Source of the DNA: a virus
Strand: one strand, 5' to 3'
Virus record (IMG/VR): IMGVR_UViG_3300023184_000522
Location: 1 to 23,613 of that record
DNA: 23,613 bases
The notes under the pieces were generated by a model. That model saw only the letters and a program-made list of their open reading frames with translations. It had not been told where the DNA came from and did not search any database. Shown piece after piece: positions 1-7,787 of this stretch. Both the position numbers and the translations under genes were made by a program. Within the stretch, counting starts at the first letter, position 1. Each line of letters starts with the position of its first letter.

Positions 1-32
1 GGCTGAACCAGTTGGGACACGGTGGGTGTGAC

Positions 33-248
33 GTGGAACCAATCTGGGTTCCCATTATCGTCGCAATCATCATGGGACCAGTTGTCGTCGTATTACAACG
101 ACTCCGAAAAGAAAATACCGACCAGCACGAAGAAGGACGCATTCTATTACGGGTCATTGGTAATAAGGTGGACAAAGTTGCTAGTAAAATTGACAACCAT
201 ATTGGTTGGCATGAAGGTTCTAAAAATAATGTTGCGAAAGAGGAATAA
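33..248 (+). CDS. Small single-pass membrane protein, DUF2746-like; holin candidate
   Basis: From a GTG start this is a 71-residue protein. Residues about 3-21 form one hydrophobic membrane segment (IWVPIIVAIIMGPVVVVLQ). A short basic stretch follows (RLRKEN), then a polar, probably helical tail ending near the motif HIGWHE. This layout, with GP in the membrane segment and HxxWHE near the end, matches from memory the DUF2746-type proteins common in actinobacteriophages, which are often proposed to be holins or lysis accessory proteins. I chose GTG at 33 because a GGTGGG sequence lies 6 nt upstream; TTG at 12 would add seven residues but has no visible ribosome site. The upstream gene must end at the TGA at 4-6 or 28-30. 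The stop overlaps the portal start (TAATG). The membrane protein call is solid; the holin role is inference. Confidence 0.7.
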   Translation: MEPIWVPIIVAIIMGPVVVVLQRLRKENTDQHEEGRILLRVIGNKVDKVASKIDNHIGWHEGSKNNVAKEE

Positions 249-2044
249 TGGCTAGGACTTCAAATAGCGAAATTCTAAAACAATATCGAGACAAATTAGA
301 GCAATCACGTCGTTGGAGGCGTGAAGAAAATTACGACGACCTATGGAAACGTATGGTTGATATGTATCGTGGAAAGCATTACCACACACAAACAGAAGAA
401 GACAGACTTTTAATCAATATTGCTTTTGCAACAATTAACGTAGTTGCGCCATCTGTTTCAATCAACTATCCAAAAATTACTGTTAATGCAAGAAAATATG
501 AAGATGCAGATAAAGCAGTAGTGACTGAAACAATTGTCAACTATTGGTGGAAACATTATGATTGTCAGAGGGAGTTCCGTCGTGCGGTAAAAGACATGCT
601 CATCTTTGGTCATGGATGGGTAAAAACTGGATACCGATATGTTGAGGAAGAAAAACTTAAAGAAGTTATTCCAACATTTGATACTATGGACGAAATTGTG
701 TCAGATAATCCAGAATCCAATGTTGAATCAGAATTAATTATCAAAGAGGACAGACCGTTCATAGAACGGGTCAGTCCATTTGATGTTTTTGTTGACCCAG
801 ATGGTACAAGCATGTACGATATTCGTTGGATTGCACAGCGAGTTCGTAGACCATTGAATGATGTCAAAAAAGATAAAAGGTATAATTCAACTGCAAGAAA
901 TGATGCTGCTCCATCGCATTATTCCAAATTTGGACAAGATGGCAAAATGCCACGTCGTTCAAATGACCCAAATAATGCTTATGTAGAAATTTGGGAATGG
1001 TATGACATTGACAGAAATACCATGTCTGTTTTCTGTGAGGGTTCAGATAAGTTTTTGATTTCCCCAACAGAGATTCCTTTCACATTTGGGCATCCTTTTG
1101 TGATGATGCGCAATTATGACATTCCCGATTTCTTTTATCCAATGGGTGAGTTGGAAGCCATTGAGCCATTGCAAATGGAATTGAATCAAACTCGTACACA
1201 AATGATGAATCATCGTAAACGATTCTCACGCAAGTGGCTGTACAAAGAATCAGCATTCGATGCTGATGGTCGTGCAGCATTGGAATCAGATGAAGACAAC
1301 ATTATGGTTCCGGTTATCTCCGAAGAACCTATTGGCGGTGTTGTTGGTCCAATGCCAGCAATTATTAGTCCTCCAGAGTTTTACAATCAGTCTGGTTTGA
1401 TTTCTGCTGATATTGACCGTGTTTCTGGTGTGTCAGAATATCAACGTGGTGGTACACCAGAAATTAGGCGTACTGCTACTGAGGCTGGAATTATTCAAGA
1501 CAACGCCAATGCTCGTTCTTCTGAAAAGTTGGCTCTTATTGAGTTGTCAATTGCCGAGTGTGCAAAGCGTTTAATCAAGATTGCTCAACAGTATATGACT
1601 GGTGAACAGGCTGTACGTATTGTTGGCACTGAGGCTGAACCACTTTGGCTTCAGTTTGACCGTGATTATATTACTGGTGAGTTTGATTTTGATGTTGAGG
1701 GTGGTTCTACTGCTCCGGTAAACGAGTCATTTAAGCGTCAGATGGCAATGCAGGTTGTTAATGCAATGGCACCGTTTGCTGGTGCTGGAATTATCAACAT
1801 GCCTAAATTGGCAGCGTATGTGCTTGAAAATGGTTTCGGTATTCGCTCTGCTGCATCGTTTGTTATTCAGCCAAACATGCCAGCACAACAAACTACCCCA
1901 CAAGGTATTCCTCAGCCAACTGAGGGTATGCCACCACAAGGGGGACCACCACAAGGTGGTCAACAGCAGTTGCCACCAGAGATTTTGGCGGCACTACAAC
2001 AAGGTGGTGGTATGCCTCCTGGTATGCCACCACAAGCAATGTAA
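248..2044 (+). CDS. Phage portal protein
   Basis: The 598-residue product fits the portal, the dodecameric ring at the capsid vertex through which DNA is packaged and ejected. An N-terminal basic helical region (about 1-60) leads into a block typical of portals, with NVVAPSV near residue 62, DMLIFGHGW near 117, and VSPFDVFVDPDG at 175-186. The long helical middle contains NQTRTQMMNHRKRFSRKW and VSGVSEYQRGG. The last 50 residues are rich in Pro, Gln and Gly and look disordered. Length is normal for a short-tailed phage portal. It starts by TAATG overlap with the membrane protein and is followed by scaffold and capsid genes, the standard order. Family assignment is by recognition of pattern and context; I cannot say which portal subfamily it belongs to. 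Confidence 0.88.
   Translation: MARTSNSEILKQYRDKLEQSRRWRREENYDDLWKRMVDMYRGKHYHTQTEEDRLLINIAFATINVVAPSVSINYPKITVNARKYEDADKAVVTETIVNYWWKHYDCQREFRRAVKDMLIFGHGWVKTGYRYVEEEKLKEVIPTFDTMDEIVSDNPESNVESELIIKEDRPFIERVSPFDVFVDPDGTSMYDIRWIAQRVRRPLNDVKKDKRYNSTARNDAAPSHYSKFGQDGKMPRRSNDPNNAYVEIWEWYDIDRNTMSVFCEGSDKFLISPTEIPFTFGHPFVMMRNYDIPDFFYPMGELEAIEPLQMELNQTRTQMMNHRKRFSRKWLYKESAFDADGRAALESDEDNIMVPVISEEPIGGVVGPMPAIISPPEFYNQSGLISADIDRVSGVSEYQRGGTPEIRRTATEAGIIQDNANARSSEKLALIELSIAECAKRLIKIAQQYMTGEQAVRIVGTEAEPLWLQFDRDYITGEFDFDVEGGSTAPVNESFKRQMAMQVVNAMAPFAGAGIINMPKLAAYVLENGFGIRSAASFVIQPNMPAQQTTPQGIPQPTEGMPPQGGPPQGGQQQLPPEILAALQQGGGMPPGMPPQAM
1925..2041 (+). repeat. Degenerate Pro/Gln/Gly-coding repeat at the portal C-terminus
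   Basis: The unit CCACCACAAG recurs at about 1931, 1946 and 2028, encoding PPQGG-like repeats. One copy pair folds as a perfect 7-bp inverted repeat (GACCACC, loop ACAA, GGTGGTC, 1944-1961). It is probably a flexible tail that tolerates length variation, and replication slippage could change the copy number. Confidence 0.6.
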
Positions 2045-2086
2045 CGATAAAACCATAACTATAGAGCAACCCTTGGAGGACTCTTA

Positions 2087-2872
2087 ATGAGCGATATAAA
2101 TAGCAATGAAGTCATAACCGACGAAGTGACCCTTGAAGAAGGACAATCACAGGAGGTTGTAGATGTAGTTGAGAACCTTAGTCAAGAAGAAATTGACTTA
2201 CTTCCAGTTGATGAGTATGGAGACAAATATGTTTCCGTACAGGTTAATGGTGAAGAAATTCAAGTTCCTCTTAAAGAGGCGCTTTCTGGATACCAGCGTC
2301 AAGCGGATTATACCCGTAAGACACAGGAACTCAGTGAGCAACGGCGACAAGTGCACTTTGGTGCTGCTTTGCAGGAAGCCTTGCAAAACGACCCTAATGG
2401 AACCTTGGCACTCCTTTCACAACATTATGGAGTACAGCAGACACCTTCTGAAGAAGAAGACCTGTATATGGACCCTGTTGAAAAGCAGTACAAACACCTT
2501 GAACAACGAATCCAAATTTTTGAACAACAAAAAGCAATGGACCAGTTGGAAAAGACTGTTGAATCGCTGTCAAAACGATACGGCTCGGATTTTGATGCCA
2601 ATGAAGTTGTTTCCAAAGCATTAGCAATTGGTTCAACTGATTTAGAATCTATCTACAAACAAATTGCATTTGACCGTGTTTATGAACAATCTGCTGTTGC
2701 TCGTCAAGAAAAGGCGAAGCGAGAAGAAGATAAGCAGAAAGTTACACAAGCAAAACGTCAGGTGTCAGTTGTTTCTGGTGGTTCATCAGCAAAGTCCGCA
2801 GATGTGTCAGCAAAACCAATCACATCATTGCGAGATGCTTTTGAAGCCGCAAAACGGCAACTTAATGTCTAG
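2087..2872 (+). CDS. Capsid scaffolding / assembly protein
   Basis: The 261-residue protein has an acidic N-terminus (about residues 1-60, rich in Glu, Asp and Val). A central region, about 75-210, is strongly helical and rich in Gln, Glu and Lys, and probably coiled coil (for example YTRKTQELSEQRRQ). The C-terminus is short and basic (FEAAKRQLNV at the end). This acidic-coil-basic layout and the position between portal and major capsid genes are those of scaffolding proteins, which template procapsid assembly through a basic C-terminal contact with the coat protein and then leave or are degraded. The start is set by GGAGG at 2075-2079, 7 nt before ATG. The protein has no cysteine. Sequence alone does not recall a named subfamily; the call rests on composition and gene order. 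Confidence 0.82.
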   Translation: MSDINSNEVITDEVTLEEGQSQEVVDVVENLSQEEIDLLPVDEYGDKYVSVQVNGEEIQVPLKEALSGYQRQADYTRKTQELSEQRRQVHFGAALQEALQNDPNGTLALLSQHYGVQQTPSEEEDLYMDPVEKQYKHLEQRIQIFEQQKAMDQLEKTVESLSKRYGSDFDANEVVSKALAIGSTDLESIYKQIAFDRVYEQSAVARQEKAKREEDKQKVTQAKRQVSVVSGGSSAKSADVSAKPITSLRDAFEAAKRQLNV

Positions 2873-2883
2873 CGTTTAACCCC

Positions 2884-2889
2884 AAGGAG
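2884..2889 (+). promoter_or_regulatory. Strong Shine-Dalgarno site of the capsid gene
   Basis: AAGGAG lies 8 nt before the capsid ATG. The surrounding leader (CCAAGGAGAAAATAAT) is nearly the same as that of the next gene, which suggests matched high-level translation of two abundant particle proteins. Confidence 0.8.
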
Positions 2890-2897
2890 AAAATAAT

Positions 2898-3836
2898 ATG
2901 GTCGCTGCAAACAGCAACTTTGATAATCTATTAACAACAACACTTGCGAACTATCGTTCGCAACTTACGGACAACGTATTTACGGCACGTCCACTTACTT
3001 ACACCTTGATGGAAAAGGGTCGCATTCGTATGCTTAACGGCGGTACGAAAATTGTAGAACCTCTCATCTACGGTCAGAACTCAACTGTCGCTTCGTACAG
3101 TGGTTATGACTCGTTGTCTCTTGCACCGCAAGAAGGCATCTCGGCTGCAGAATACGATTGGAAGCAGTACGCTGCTTCAATCGCAATTAGCGGTATTGAA
3201 GAAGCAAAGAACAACGGTGAACAAGAAATCATTAACCTTTTGGAAGCAAAGATTATGCAGGCTGAAGAGTCAATGCGTGAGTCTTTCAACCAAATGTTCT
3301 TCTCCGATGGAACTGGCAACAGTTCAAAAGACTGGAACGGTCTTGGTAACTTGGTTGAATCCGGCAACACTGTTGGTGGAATTGACTCAAGCACTTACAC
3401 ATGGTGGAAGTCATACGAAGAGAACACTGCAACTGCTTTGACTCTTGCTCAAATGGCAACAGCCTACAACAGCGTTTCGGTTGGTAATGACCACCCAGAC
3501 ACCTTGTTGACAACTCAGACTTTGTTTGAGAAGTACGAAGCATTGCTTCAACCAAACCTCCGTTACACGGACACCAAGACTGCAGATGCTGGATTCCAGA
3601 ACCTATTGTTCAAGGCTGCTCCTGTAATGTACGACGTGCATTGCACCGCTGGCGTGTTCTACTTCCTAAACAGCAAGTACATCACTCTCGTTGGTCACTC
3701 AAACAAGTGGTTTGCTCAGACTGAGTTCATTAAGCCAGAAGACACAGATGCTCGTTATGCGCTCATCATGTGCTACGGAAACTTGACTGTACGTAACCGT
3801 GCAAAGCAAGGCAAACTGACCGCTAAGACAGCCTAA
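2898..3836 (+). CDS. Major capsid protein
   Basis: This 312-residue protein is the likely shell subunit. It sits just after the scaffold and has the best ribosome site of the region. The N-terminal part (LLTTTLANYRSQLTDNVF, about 11-28) and the motif GGTKIVEPLIYGQNS resemble major capsid proteins of the HK97 fold that start without a long cleaved arm. The middle segment AAEYDWKQYAASIAISGIEE, followed by a long Glu-rich helix (about 95-132), looks like the E-loop and spine helix region. The C-terminus is short and basic (TVRNRAKQGKLTAKTA). Two cysteines are present, in VHCTAG and IMCYGN. No frameshift or C-terminal extension is seen. Fold assignment is inference; the capsid role is well supported by context and composition. 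Confidence 0.87.
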   Translation: MVAANSNFDNLLTTTLANYRSQLTDNVFTARPLTYTLMEKGRIRMLNGGTKIVEPLIYGQNSTVASYSGYDSLSLAPQEGISAAEYDWKQYAASIAISGIEEAKNNGEQEIINLLEAKIMQAEESMRESFNQMFFSDGTGNSSKDWNGLGNLVESGNTVGGIDSSTYTWWKSYEENTATALTLAQMATAYNSVSVGNDHPDTLLTTQTLFEKYEALLQPNLRYTDTKTADAGFQNLLFKAAPVMYDVHCTAGVFYFLNSKYITLVGHSNKWFAQTEFIKPEDTDARYALIMCYGNLTVRNRAKQGKLTAKTA

Positions 3837-3853
3837 GTTAACTACTAGAAACC

Positions 3854-3859
3854 AAGGAG
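3854..3859 (+). promoter_or_regulatory. Strong Shine-Dalgarno site of the capsid-associated protein gene
   Basis: AAGGAG lies 7 nt before ATG at 3867. The shared CCAAGGAGAAA context copies the capsid leader. Confidence 0.78.
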
Positions 3860-3866
3860 AAATATT

Positions 3867-4289
3867 ATGCCACTATTAGCAAATGATACATCAGGTGCCC
3901 TTACACGCAAGCGTGTAGAAACATGGGCATCAAAAGTAGAAAAGACAACTGTTGTTGCTGCCACCGATGCAGCAACCGTTATGTCAGCAACAACACTTGC
4001 TGGAGCCGGTCACATTGTTTACACGATGACACCAACTGCAGCACGTACCTTGACCACACCAACTGGTGCGGAATTGGGTGCAGCATTTACAGATGAAGCA
4101 GCAGGAACCTCGTTTGAGTTTACTGTTGTAAACGTTGCAGCAGCAACGTATGCAATCACTGTGACTGCGGGTGCAACTGGTATTACGCTTGTTGGTGCAG
4201 CAGCAAACTTTGCGGTTGCAGCAGCAACGTCAGCAACTTATCTTGTTGTTTTCACTTCAACAACTGCGGCTTCAATCTACCGCAAGTAA
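3867..4289 (+). CDS. Ala/Thr-rich small structural protein, possible capsid decoration protein
   Basis: The 140-residue product is made almost entirely of Ala, Thr, Val and Gly, with short alternating hydrophobic stretches (TVVAATDAATVMSATTL, YAITVTAGATGITLVGAA), which suggests an all-beta protein. There are no cysteines or tryptophan-rich segments apart from ETWASK near the N-terminus. It follows the major capsid gene with a copy of the same strong ribosome site and lies just before a terminator, so it should be made at high level with the capsid. Decoration or cement proteins often sit here. I recognise no named family; a minor tail or fibre role cannot be excluded. The DNA has an internal 16-nt direct repeat, GTTGCAGCAGCAACGT, at 4134-4149 and 4215-4230, each copy encoding VAAAT. 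Confidence 0.6.
   Translation: MPLLANDTSGALTRKRVETWASKVEKTTVVAATDAATVMSATTLAGAGHIVYTMTPTAARTLTTPTGAELGAAFTDEAAGTSFEFTVVNVAAATYAITVTAGATGITLVGAAANFAVAAATSATYLVVFTSTTAASIYRK
4134..4230 (+). repeat. Pair of 16-nt direct repeats that are also inverted repeats
   Basis: GTTGCAGCAGCAACGT occurs identically at 4134-4149 and 4215-4230. The first copy sits in a perfect 7-bp stem (ACGTTGC, loop AGCA, GCAACGT, 4132-4149). It probably arises from repeating VAAAT codons in the low-complexity protein. Confidence 0.6.
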
Positions 4290-4301
4290 GCAATCTGATT
4301 T

Positions 4302-4334
4302 GGGGGACGGGAACCACCTTCTCGTCCCCCTTTT
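4302..4334 (+). terminator. Intrinsic (rho-independent) terminator after the capsid genes
   Basis: Bases 4302-4313 pair with 4319-4330 to form a 12-bp stem with eight outer GC-rich pairs (GGGGGACG with CGTCCCCC) and one G-T pair, closed by the 5-nt loop CCACC. TTTT follows directly at 4331-4334, then CTATATAT. It begins 12 nt after the stop of the capsid-associated gene. It should reduce transcription of the tail genes relative to the capsid genes, unless read-through or a new promoter supplies them. Confidence 0.9.
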
Positions 4335-4364
4335 CTATATATGTAACAAATTGGGCTATTGGTG

Positions 4365-4583
4365 ATGAACCAAACAGCCAAACTTTCACACACGTTGTAC
4401 GGGGAGCCAGTATCTAGAACCTCCCGTCTTGCCCATGCAGATGGCGCTCGCCTTGCTGCTCCATCCGGTCCATATATTGGACGTAATCGTTGCACAGCAA
4501 ACGATGATACATGTGAGGGTCCTAAAGCCCGTGGGACAGATTTCTGCATCGGACATTTAAGGTCTAAAGGCGAATCTAAATGA
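4365..4583 (+). CDS. Small Cys/His protein, possible zinc-binding
   Basis: The 72-residue product begins with a polar N-terminus (to about residue 40) and ends with a compact motif C43-x6-C50-x10-C61-x2-H64 (RCTANDDTCEGP, then DFCIGH). Four metal-ligand-type residues in 22 positions suggest a small zinc-binding knuckle. Similar RC...C...FCxxH mini-domains occur in several phage proteins, but I cannot name a function. Three in-frame starts are adjacent (TTG 4359, GTG 4362, ATG 4365); I chose ATG, and the only upstream purine run is a weak GGG. It lies between the terminator and the adaptor gene and overlaps the latter by ATGA, so it is expressed with the morphogenesis genes. It might be a minor head or tail component or a regulator. 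Confidence 0.68.
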   Translation: MNQTAKLSHTLYGEPVSRTSRLAHADGARLAAPSGPYIGRNRCTANDDTCEGPKARGTDFCIGHLRSKGESK

Positions 4584-5275
4584 GTATAACTCTTACAACC
4601 TTGAGGTCTCAGGTAAGAGAAATGATGGACCTGGACGAACAAGATTTGCCAGATACCATTATTGACCAGTTTGCCCGTGAAGGTTTTCAGCGTATTTATG
4701 CACTTGAACGCAGATGGCCCTATTTGCAGGAAACGTATACATTTAATACGGTTGCTAACCAACGTGAATATACAATATCTACAATTGGGGATATTCGGGA
4801 GATTATTTCTGTTATAGAAAATAGTACTAGTGGTAGCCGTCTTACTTTAATTCCTTATGATAATGCTGAAGAAATTTGGCTTGGCAATACCGATGTTCCT
4901 AGTAGACCATATTTTTATTCTTTTTGGAATCAGAAACTTCAACTTTGGGCTAAACCAGATGTTGTTTACAATATGGTTGTTCGTGCATATCGCAATCCTG
5001 TTTATACATGGTTGACGAATACAAATGAAACAATAGACCTTGATGAATGGTTCCATTCGATTCTCCCTTATTTTGTGTTAGCAAGGAGTTATCAGCGTCA
5101 AGAGGACGCACAGTTATCCGCTATGCACATGAATTCTTTTGAGCAAGGTGTTTCTTTGGCTAGGCGCGACTTGATGAAGGCATCAAGTGCGCAACCTGTT
5201 GTTATGTCTGCTGGTCGTCAGTACCCAACTATGCGTCGCTGGTTACAGACGCTTGGGGCGACTCTTGGACAATGA
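4580..5275 (+). CDS. Head-tail adaptor / connector protein
   Basis: The 231-residue product starts with a helical region (LTTLRSQVREMMDLDEQDLP), then FAREGFQRIYALERRWPYLQ, a pattern common in adaptor proteins that bind beneath the portal. A beta-rich middle follows (about 50-140, with TFNTVANQREYTI and KLQLWAKPD). A C-terminal helical part (DEWFHSILPYFVLARSYQRQEDA) ends in a long helix. The helix-bundle plus beta-insert layout and the position between capsid and nozzle genes fit the gp4/gp11-type ring adaptors of P22- and T7-like phages. It starts by ATGA overlap with the small Cys/His gene and ends by ATGA overlap with the nozzle gene, which suggests coupled, stoichiometric translation. There is no cysteine. 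Confidence 0.78.
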   Translation: MSITLTTLRSQVREMMDLDEQDLPDTIIDQFAREGFQRIYALERRWPYLQETYTFNTVANQREYTISTIGDIREIISVIENSTSGSRLTLIPYDNAEEIWLGNTDVPSRPYFYSFWNQKLQLWAKPDVVYNMVVRAYRNPVYTWLTNTNETIDLDEWFHSILPYFVLARSYQRQEDAQLSAMHMNSFEQGVSLARRDLMKASSAQPVVMSAGRQYPTMRRWLQTLGATLGQ

Positions 5276-6885
5276 GTAATATTTCTGTTGAGCGTAGGGA
5301 TGATTTTACTGGTGGTTTAAATCTTCGTGCTGACCAGTTTCAGTTAGCCAAAAATGAATCACCAGATATGTTGAATGTTGAAATTGACCCTCGTGGTGGT
5401 CTGTTTAGTCGTGGTGGCATGAGGGAAATAAATACTACTGCTGTTTCTGGTACTTGGAATCCTTACCGTTTGTATCCTTTTTATGGTGCTTCGTCCAGGA
5501 TTATGTTGTTGAATAATACTGGTATTTTTCATTCAAGTGGAATAAACTTTACGCAATTACAATATTCTTCTGGGAATAATATTGTTTGTTCTAACACAAA
5601 TGGTGGGTCTGTTGTTCAGTGGGGAACTCAATTGTTTATTTCCACTGGGCAAGATGGAACTCAGGGTTATGTTTGGGAAACTGGTAATACTTATGCAACT
5701 GCTATTACTGCTTTAACTGTTGCTGGTTTTAACGATAATTATAATTCACCTAATAGAAATAAGTTTCCAAAGTGTGAACATATTATTGCTCATGCAAATA
5801 AAATGTTTGCTGCTTCTATTGATTATGATGGTGTAAATAAAACAAATCGTTTGCATTGGTCCCACGAAAACGAACCTGAAGATTGGGCTACTGAAGATTA
5901 TATTGATTTTCAAAGTGGTGGTGATGGTATTACTGGTCTTGCTACTTTTAACGGTCAGTTAATTGTTTTTAAAAGAAATTCTATTTATGTTGTTTTTGGT
6001 TATGATGGAACAGATTTTCAAGTTGTTGAATTAACGTCTAAACTTGGTGTGGATTCTCCAACCAAGATTGCTGTTGCGGAAAATGGCGTATATTTCTATT
6101 CGCATCCAAATGGATTGTTTTTTTATAATGGTTCAAGTTTGCTTGATTTGTCAACAAACTTTAACTCAATTTATCCACTCAATCATGTAAATGATAGTGC
6201 TACATCCAAAATTTCTTTATCTTATGTTAATCGTCGTGTTTGGTTGTCTTTACCTTATTCAAAAATAACATCTGCTAGTTATGCAACAGTAAATTTTGTT
6301 TATGACCAATCAATTGGTCAAAAGGGTGCATTTGTTGTTCATAGTACTGCTGATGGTTATGGTCTTGTTGGTGGTTGTGACTTTACGACTTCTACTGGTT
6401 TGGTTTATGGTCTTTTGATTCATCCGAATATCCCTAGAGTTTTGCGTGTTGATGTTTATCAAGAAGAAACAGATTTGCTTGCTACTGTTGAAACAGGTTT
6501 TGATTCATATTACCGTACTGGTTGGGTTGATGGACCATCTTATTCAATGAAAAAGATGTGGCGTAGACCGGATATTGTTGTCAAACAAACTGATACTTCA
6601 AGACAAATTAGTGTCAAAGTATTCCACAACTTTGAAGAAGCAGTTGGCAATGAAAGAAAAACATTTAATATTTCTCTTGATGCAAATGCTTCTGGAATGG
6701 TTTGGGGTGAAGGTCGTTGGGGCTCTGGTAAATGGGGTGTTCAAGCCGAAGGAGCACAGGTTGTAAGAGGTTCTAATCTTGGTTTGGCACGTGCTGTTCA
6801 GTTGTTGTTTGCTGGTCCAAATGGTTTATTTTGGGGAATTGACAGCATTGCTTACAAGTTTAATACACGAAAGGTTACTGGATAA
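5272..6885 (+). CDS. Tail nozzle / tubular protein, beta-propeller type
   Basis: The 537-residue product opens with a motif I recognise from short-tail nozzle proteins: FTGGLN at 12-17, a run ending in NESPDMLNVEIDPRGGLFSRGG, then a long beta-rich region. Repeated aromatic-Gly strands such as VVQWGTQLFISTGQD, GLATFNGQLIVFKRNSIYVV, IAVAENGVYFYSHPNGLFFY and YVNRRVWLSLPY suggest a propeller-like fold. Proteins of this kind form the hexameric tube below the adaptor (P22 gp10, T7 gp12 class). The length is in the usual range. Three cysteines are present. It overlaps both neighbours (ATGA upstream, TAATG downstream). The exact propeller blade count cannot be read by eye. Confidence 0.78.
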   Translation: MSNISVERRDDFTGGLNLRADQFQLAKNESPDMLNVEIDPRGGLFSRGGMREINTTAVSGTWNPYRLYPFYGASSRIMLLNNTGIFHSSGINFTQLQYSSGNNIVCSNTNGGSVVQWGTQLFISTGQDGTQGYVWETGNTYATAITALTVAGFNDNYNSPNRNKFPKCEHIIAHANKMFAASIDYDGVNKTNRLHWSHENEPEDWATEDYIDFQSGGDGITGLATFNGQLIVFKRNSIYVVFGYDGTDFQVVELTSKLGVDSPTKIAVAENGVYFYSHPNGLFFYNGSSLLDLSTNFNSIYPLNHVNDSATSKISLSYVNRRVWLSLPYSKITSASYATVNFVYDQSIGQKGAFVVHSTADGYGLVGGCDFTTSTGLVYGLLIHPNIPRVLRVDVYQEETDLLATVETGFDSYYRTGWVDGPSYSMKKMWRRPDIVVKQTDTSRQISVKVFHNFEEAVGNERKTFNISLDANASGMVWGEGRWGSGKWGVQAEGAQVVRGSNLGLARAVQLLFAGPNGLFWGIDSIAYKFNTRKVTG

Positions 6886-7166
6886 TGACTATTTCTATTC
6901 CACATAGTTTTACTAGCGGAGCAATTGCAGAGGCTGCTGAAGTTAATGCAAACTTTGATGCTGTTGAAAATTATGTTAATGATTTATCAAATGGTATAAA
7001 CATTGATTCTTCTGCAATTACTGCAGCAAAACTTGCTGTTAATGCCGTTACAACAACAAAGGTTGCTGATGGCAATATCACTTATGCAAAACTTGACAGT
7101 GCAACTGTTCTTAATGGTGTTTCTCAAGATGACCAAGTTGTGTTAGGAAGTCAGATTTTCGGATGA
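6885..7166 (+). CDS. Short tail-fibre-like protein
   Basis: The 93-residue product begins with FTSGAIAEAAEVNANFDAVE, a motif often found at the virion-anchored start of phage fibres and other tail proteins (F..G..I.A..VN.NF). It is followed by degenerate repeats of the type ITAAKLAVNAVTTTKVADGN and ITYAKLD, which usually form trimeric beta-helical or fibrous stalks. No receptor-binding head domain is present, so this may be a stub fibre, a nozzle plug, or the anchor for another protein encoded elsewhere. A ribosome site AAAGG precedes the TAATG overlap with the nozzle gene. There is no cysteine. The fibre-like fold is well supported by motif; the role is inference. Confidence 0.62.
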   Translation: MTISIPHSFTSGAIAEAAEVNANFDAVENYVNDLSNGINIDSSAITAAKLAVNAVTTTKVADGNITYAKLDSATVLNGVSQDDQVVLGSQIFG

Positions 7167-7363
7167 TAACCAAATTGTCAATTCCTGCAGTTTCTGCATT
7201 GAGGTCAACTGATGCTTCTGTTATTCGTCAGATAGTTCTTTCTATTTCTGATGAGATTGACAAGTTGAACCAAAAGATTGACGATATGGAAACTTCTAGA
7301 AAAAATTATATTGACAACAAAAACAATACAAAAGATTTGAAGGTGAAATCAAATGGCATTTGA
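7163..7363 (+). CDS. Small coiled-coil protein of unknown function
   Basis: The 66-residue product starts by ATGA overlap with the fibre-like gene. The first third, LSIPAVSALRSTDASVIRQI, is followed by a probable helix and coiled coil (LSISDEIDKLNQKIDDMETS) and a Lys/Asn-rich polar end. No membrane segment or cysteine is seen. The adjacent overlaps imply it is translated with the tail genes. It may be a minor tail or assembly protein; I do not recognise a family. Confidence 0.6.
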   Translation: MITKLSIPAVSALRSTDASVIRQIVLSISDEIDKLNQKIDDMETSRKNYIDNKNNTKDLKVKSNGI

Positions 7364-7787
7364 TATGGGTTTGTTTGAGGCGCAGCGTCGTGCTGCGCAG
7401 ACTAGTTATGGTGCTAATGCATCCATGAATGCTTATAGTCGTTTTCTTGCAGAGCAAGGAATGGGACAACAAAAAGATGTTTTAACAAAACAATATAATC
7501 GTGCTTTGCCACAATTGATGTCTGCTTATGGCAAGAGAAATGTTGCTGGTCCAAATGTTCAGTCTGGTATTCAACGTAGGGGTTTGGGTGATTTTGCTCA
7601 ACAAAAGATTTCTGATTTTGGCAATCTGACACAGCAGTGGCAGAATGCTAATAGACAATATGATTTGCAGGGCACACAGTTGGAATCTATTCTTCAGCAA
7701 AATCTTGCTGATTTAGAGTCTGAAAAGGCTCGACAAATTGCCGAGGATGCTCGGGCTATTTTACAATCTAGGGCTGGAGGATACTAA
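7353..7787 (+). CDS. Gln-rich helical protein, internal virion (ejection) protein candidate
   Basis: The 144-residue product is rich in Gln, Ala, Ser and Arg, with long amphipathic helices such as FAQQKISDFGNLTQQWQNAN and QLESILQQNLADLESEKARQ, and no cysteine. It is the first of three such proteins placed between the tail genes and the giant gene, the position where T7- and P22-like phages keep internal or pilot proteins that are ejected ahead of the DNA. A GAAGGTGA ribosome site precedes the ATG, and the start lies 11 nt inside the previous gene. Composition and place support an ejection protein; no named family is recognised. Confidence 0.6.
   Translation: MAFDMGLFEAQRRAAQTSYGANASMNAYSRFLAEQGMGQQKDVLTKQYNRALPQLMSAYGKRNVAGPNVQSGIQRRGLGDFAQQKISDFGNLTQQWQNANRQYDLQGTQLESILQQNLADLESEKARQIAEDARAILQSRAGGY

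Noticed and set aside
12-35. TTG start at 12 for the first gene.
   Set aside because: No ribosome site is visible upstream, and the added residues MGHGGCD are not typical. GTG at 33 fits the membrane-protein family better.
2045-2086. TATAGA at about 2059 as a -10 promoter element before the scaffold gene.
   Set aside because: No -35 partner at suitable spacing. AT-rich six-mers are common here, and the host promoter consensus is unknown.
4277-4762. 161-residue leftward open frame across the terminator and the small Cys/His gene.
   Set aside because: It runs antisense through a hairpin terminator, has no ribosome site, and has composition unlike a folded protein. The rightward genes explain the sequence.
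6885-7363. Overlapping small genes between nozzle and Gln-rich genes as a programmed frameshift pair (tail assembly chaperones).
   Set aside because: The overlap is ATGA with a proper start, there is no slippery heptamer at the junction, and no tape measure protein exists here.
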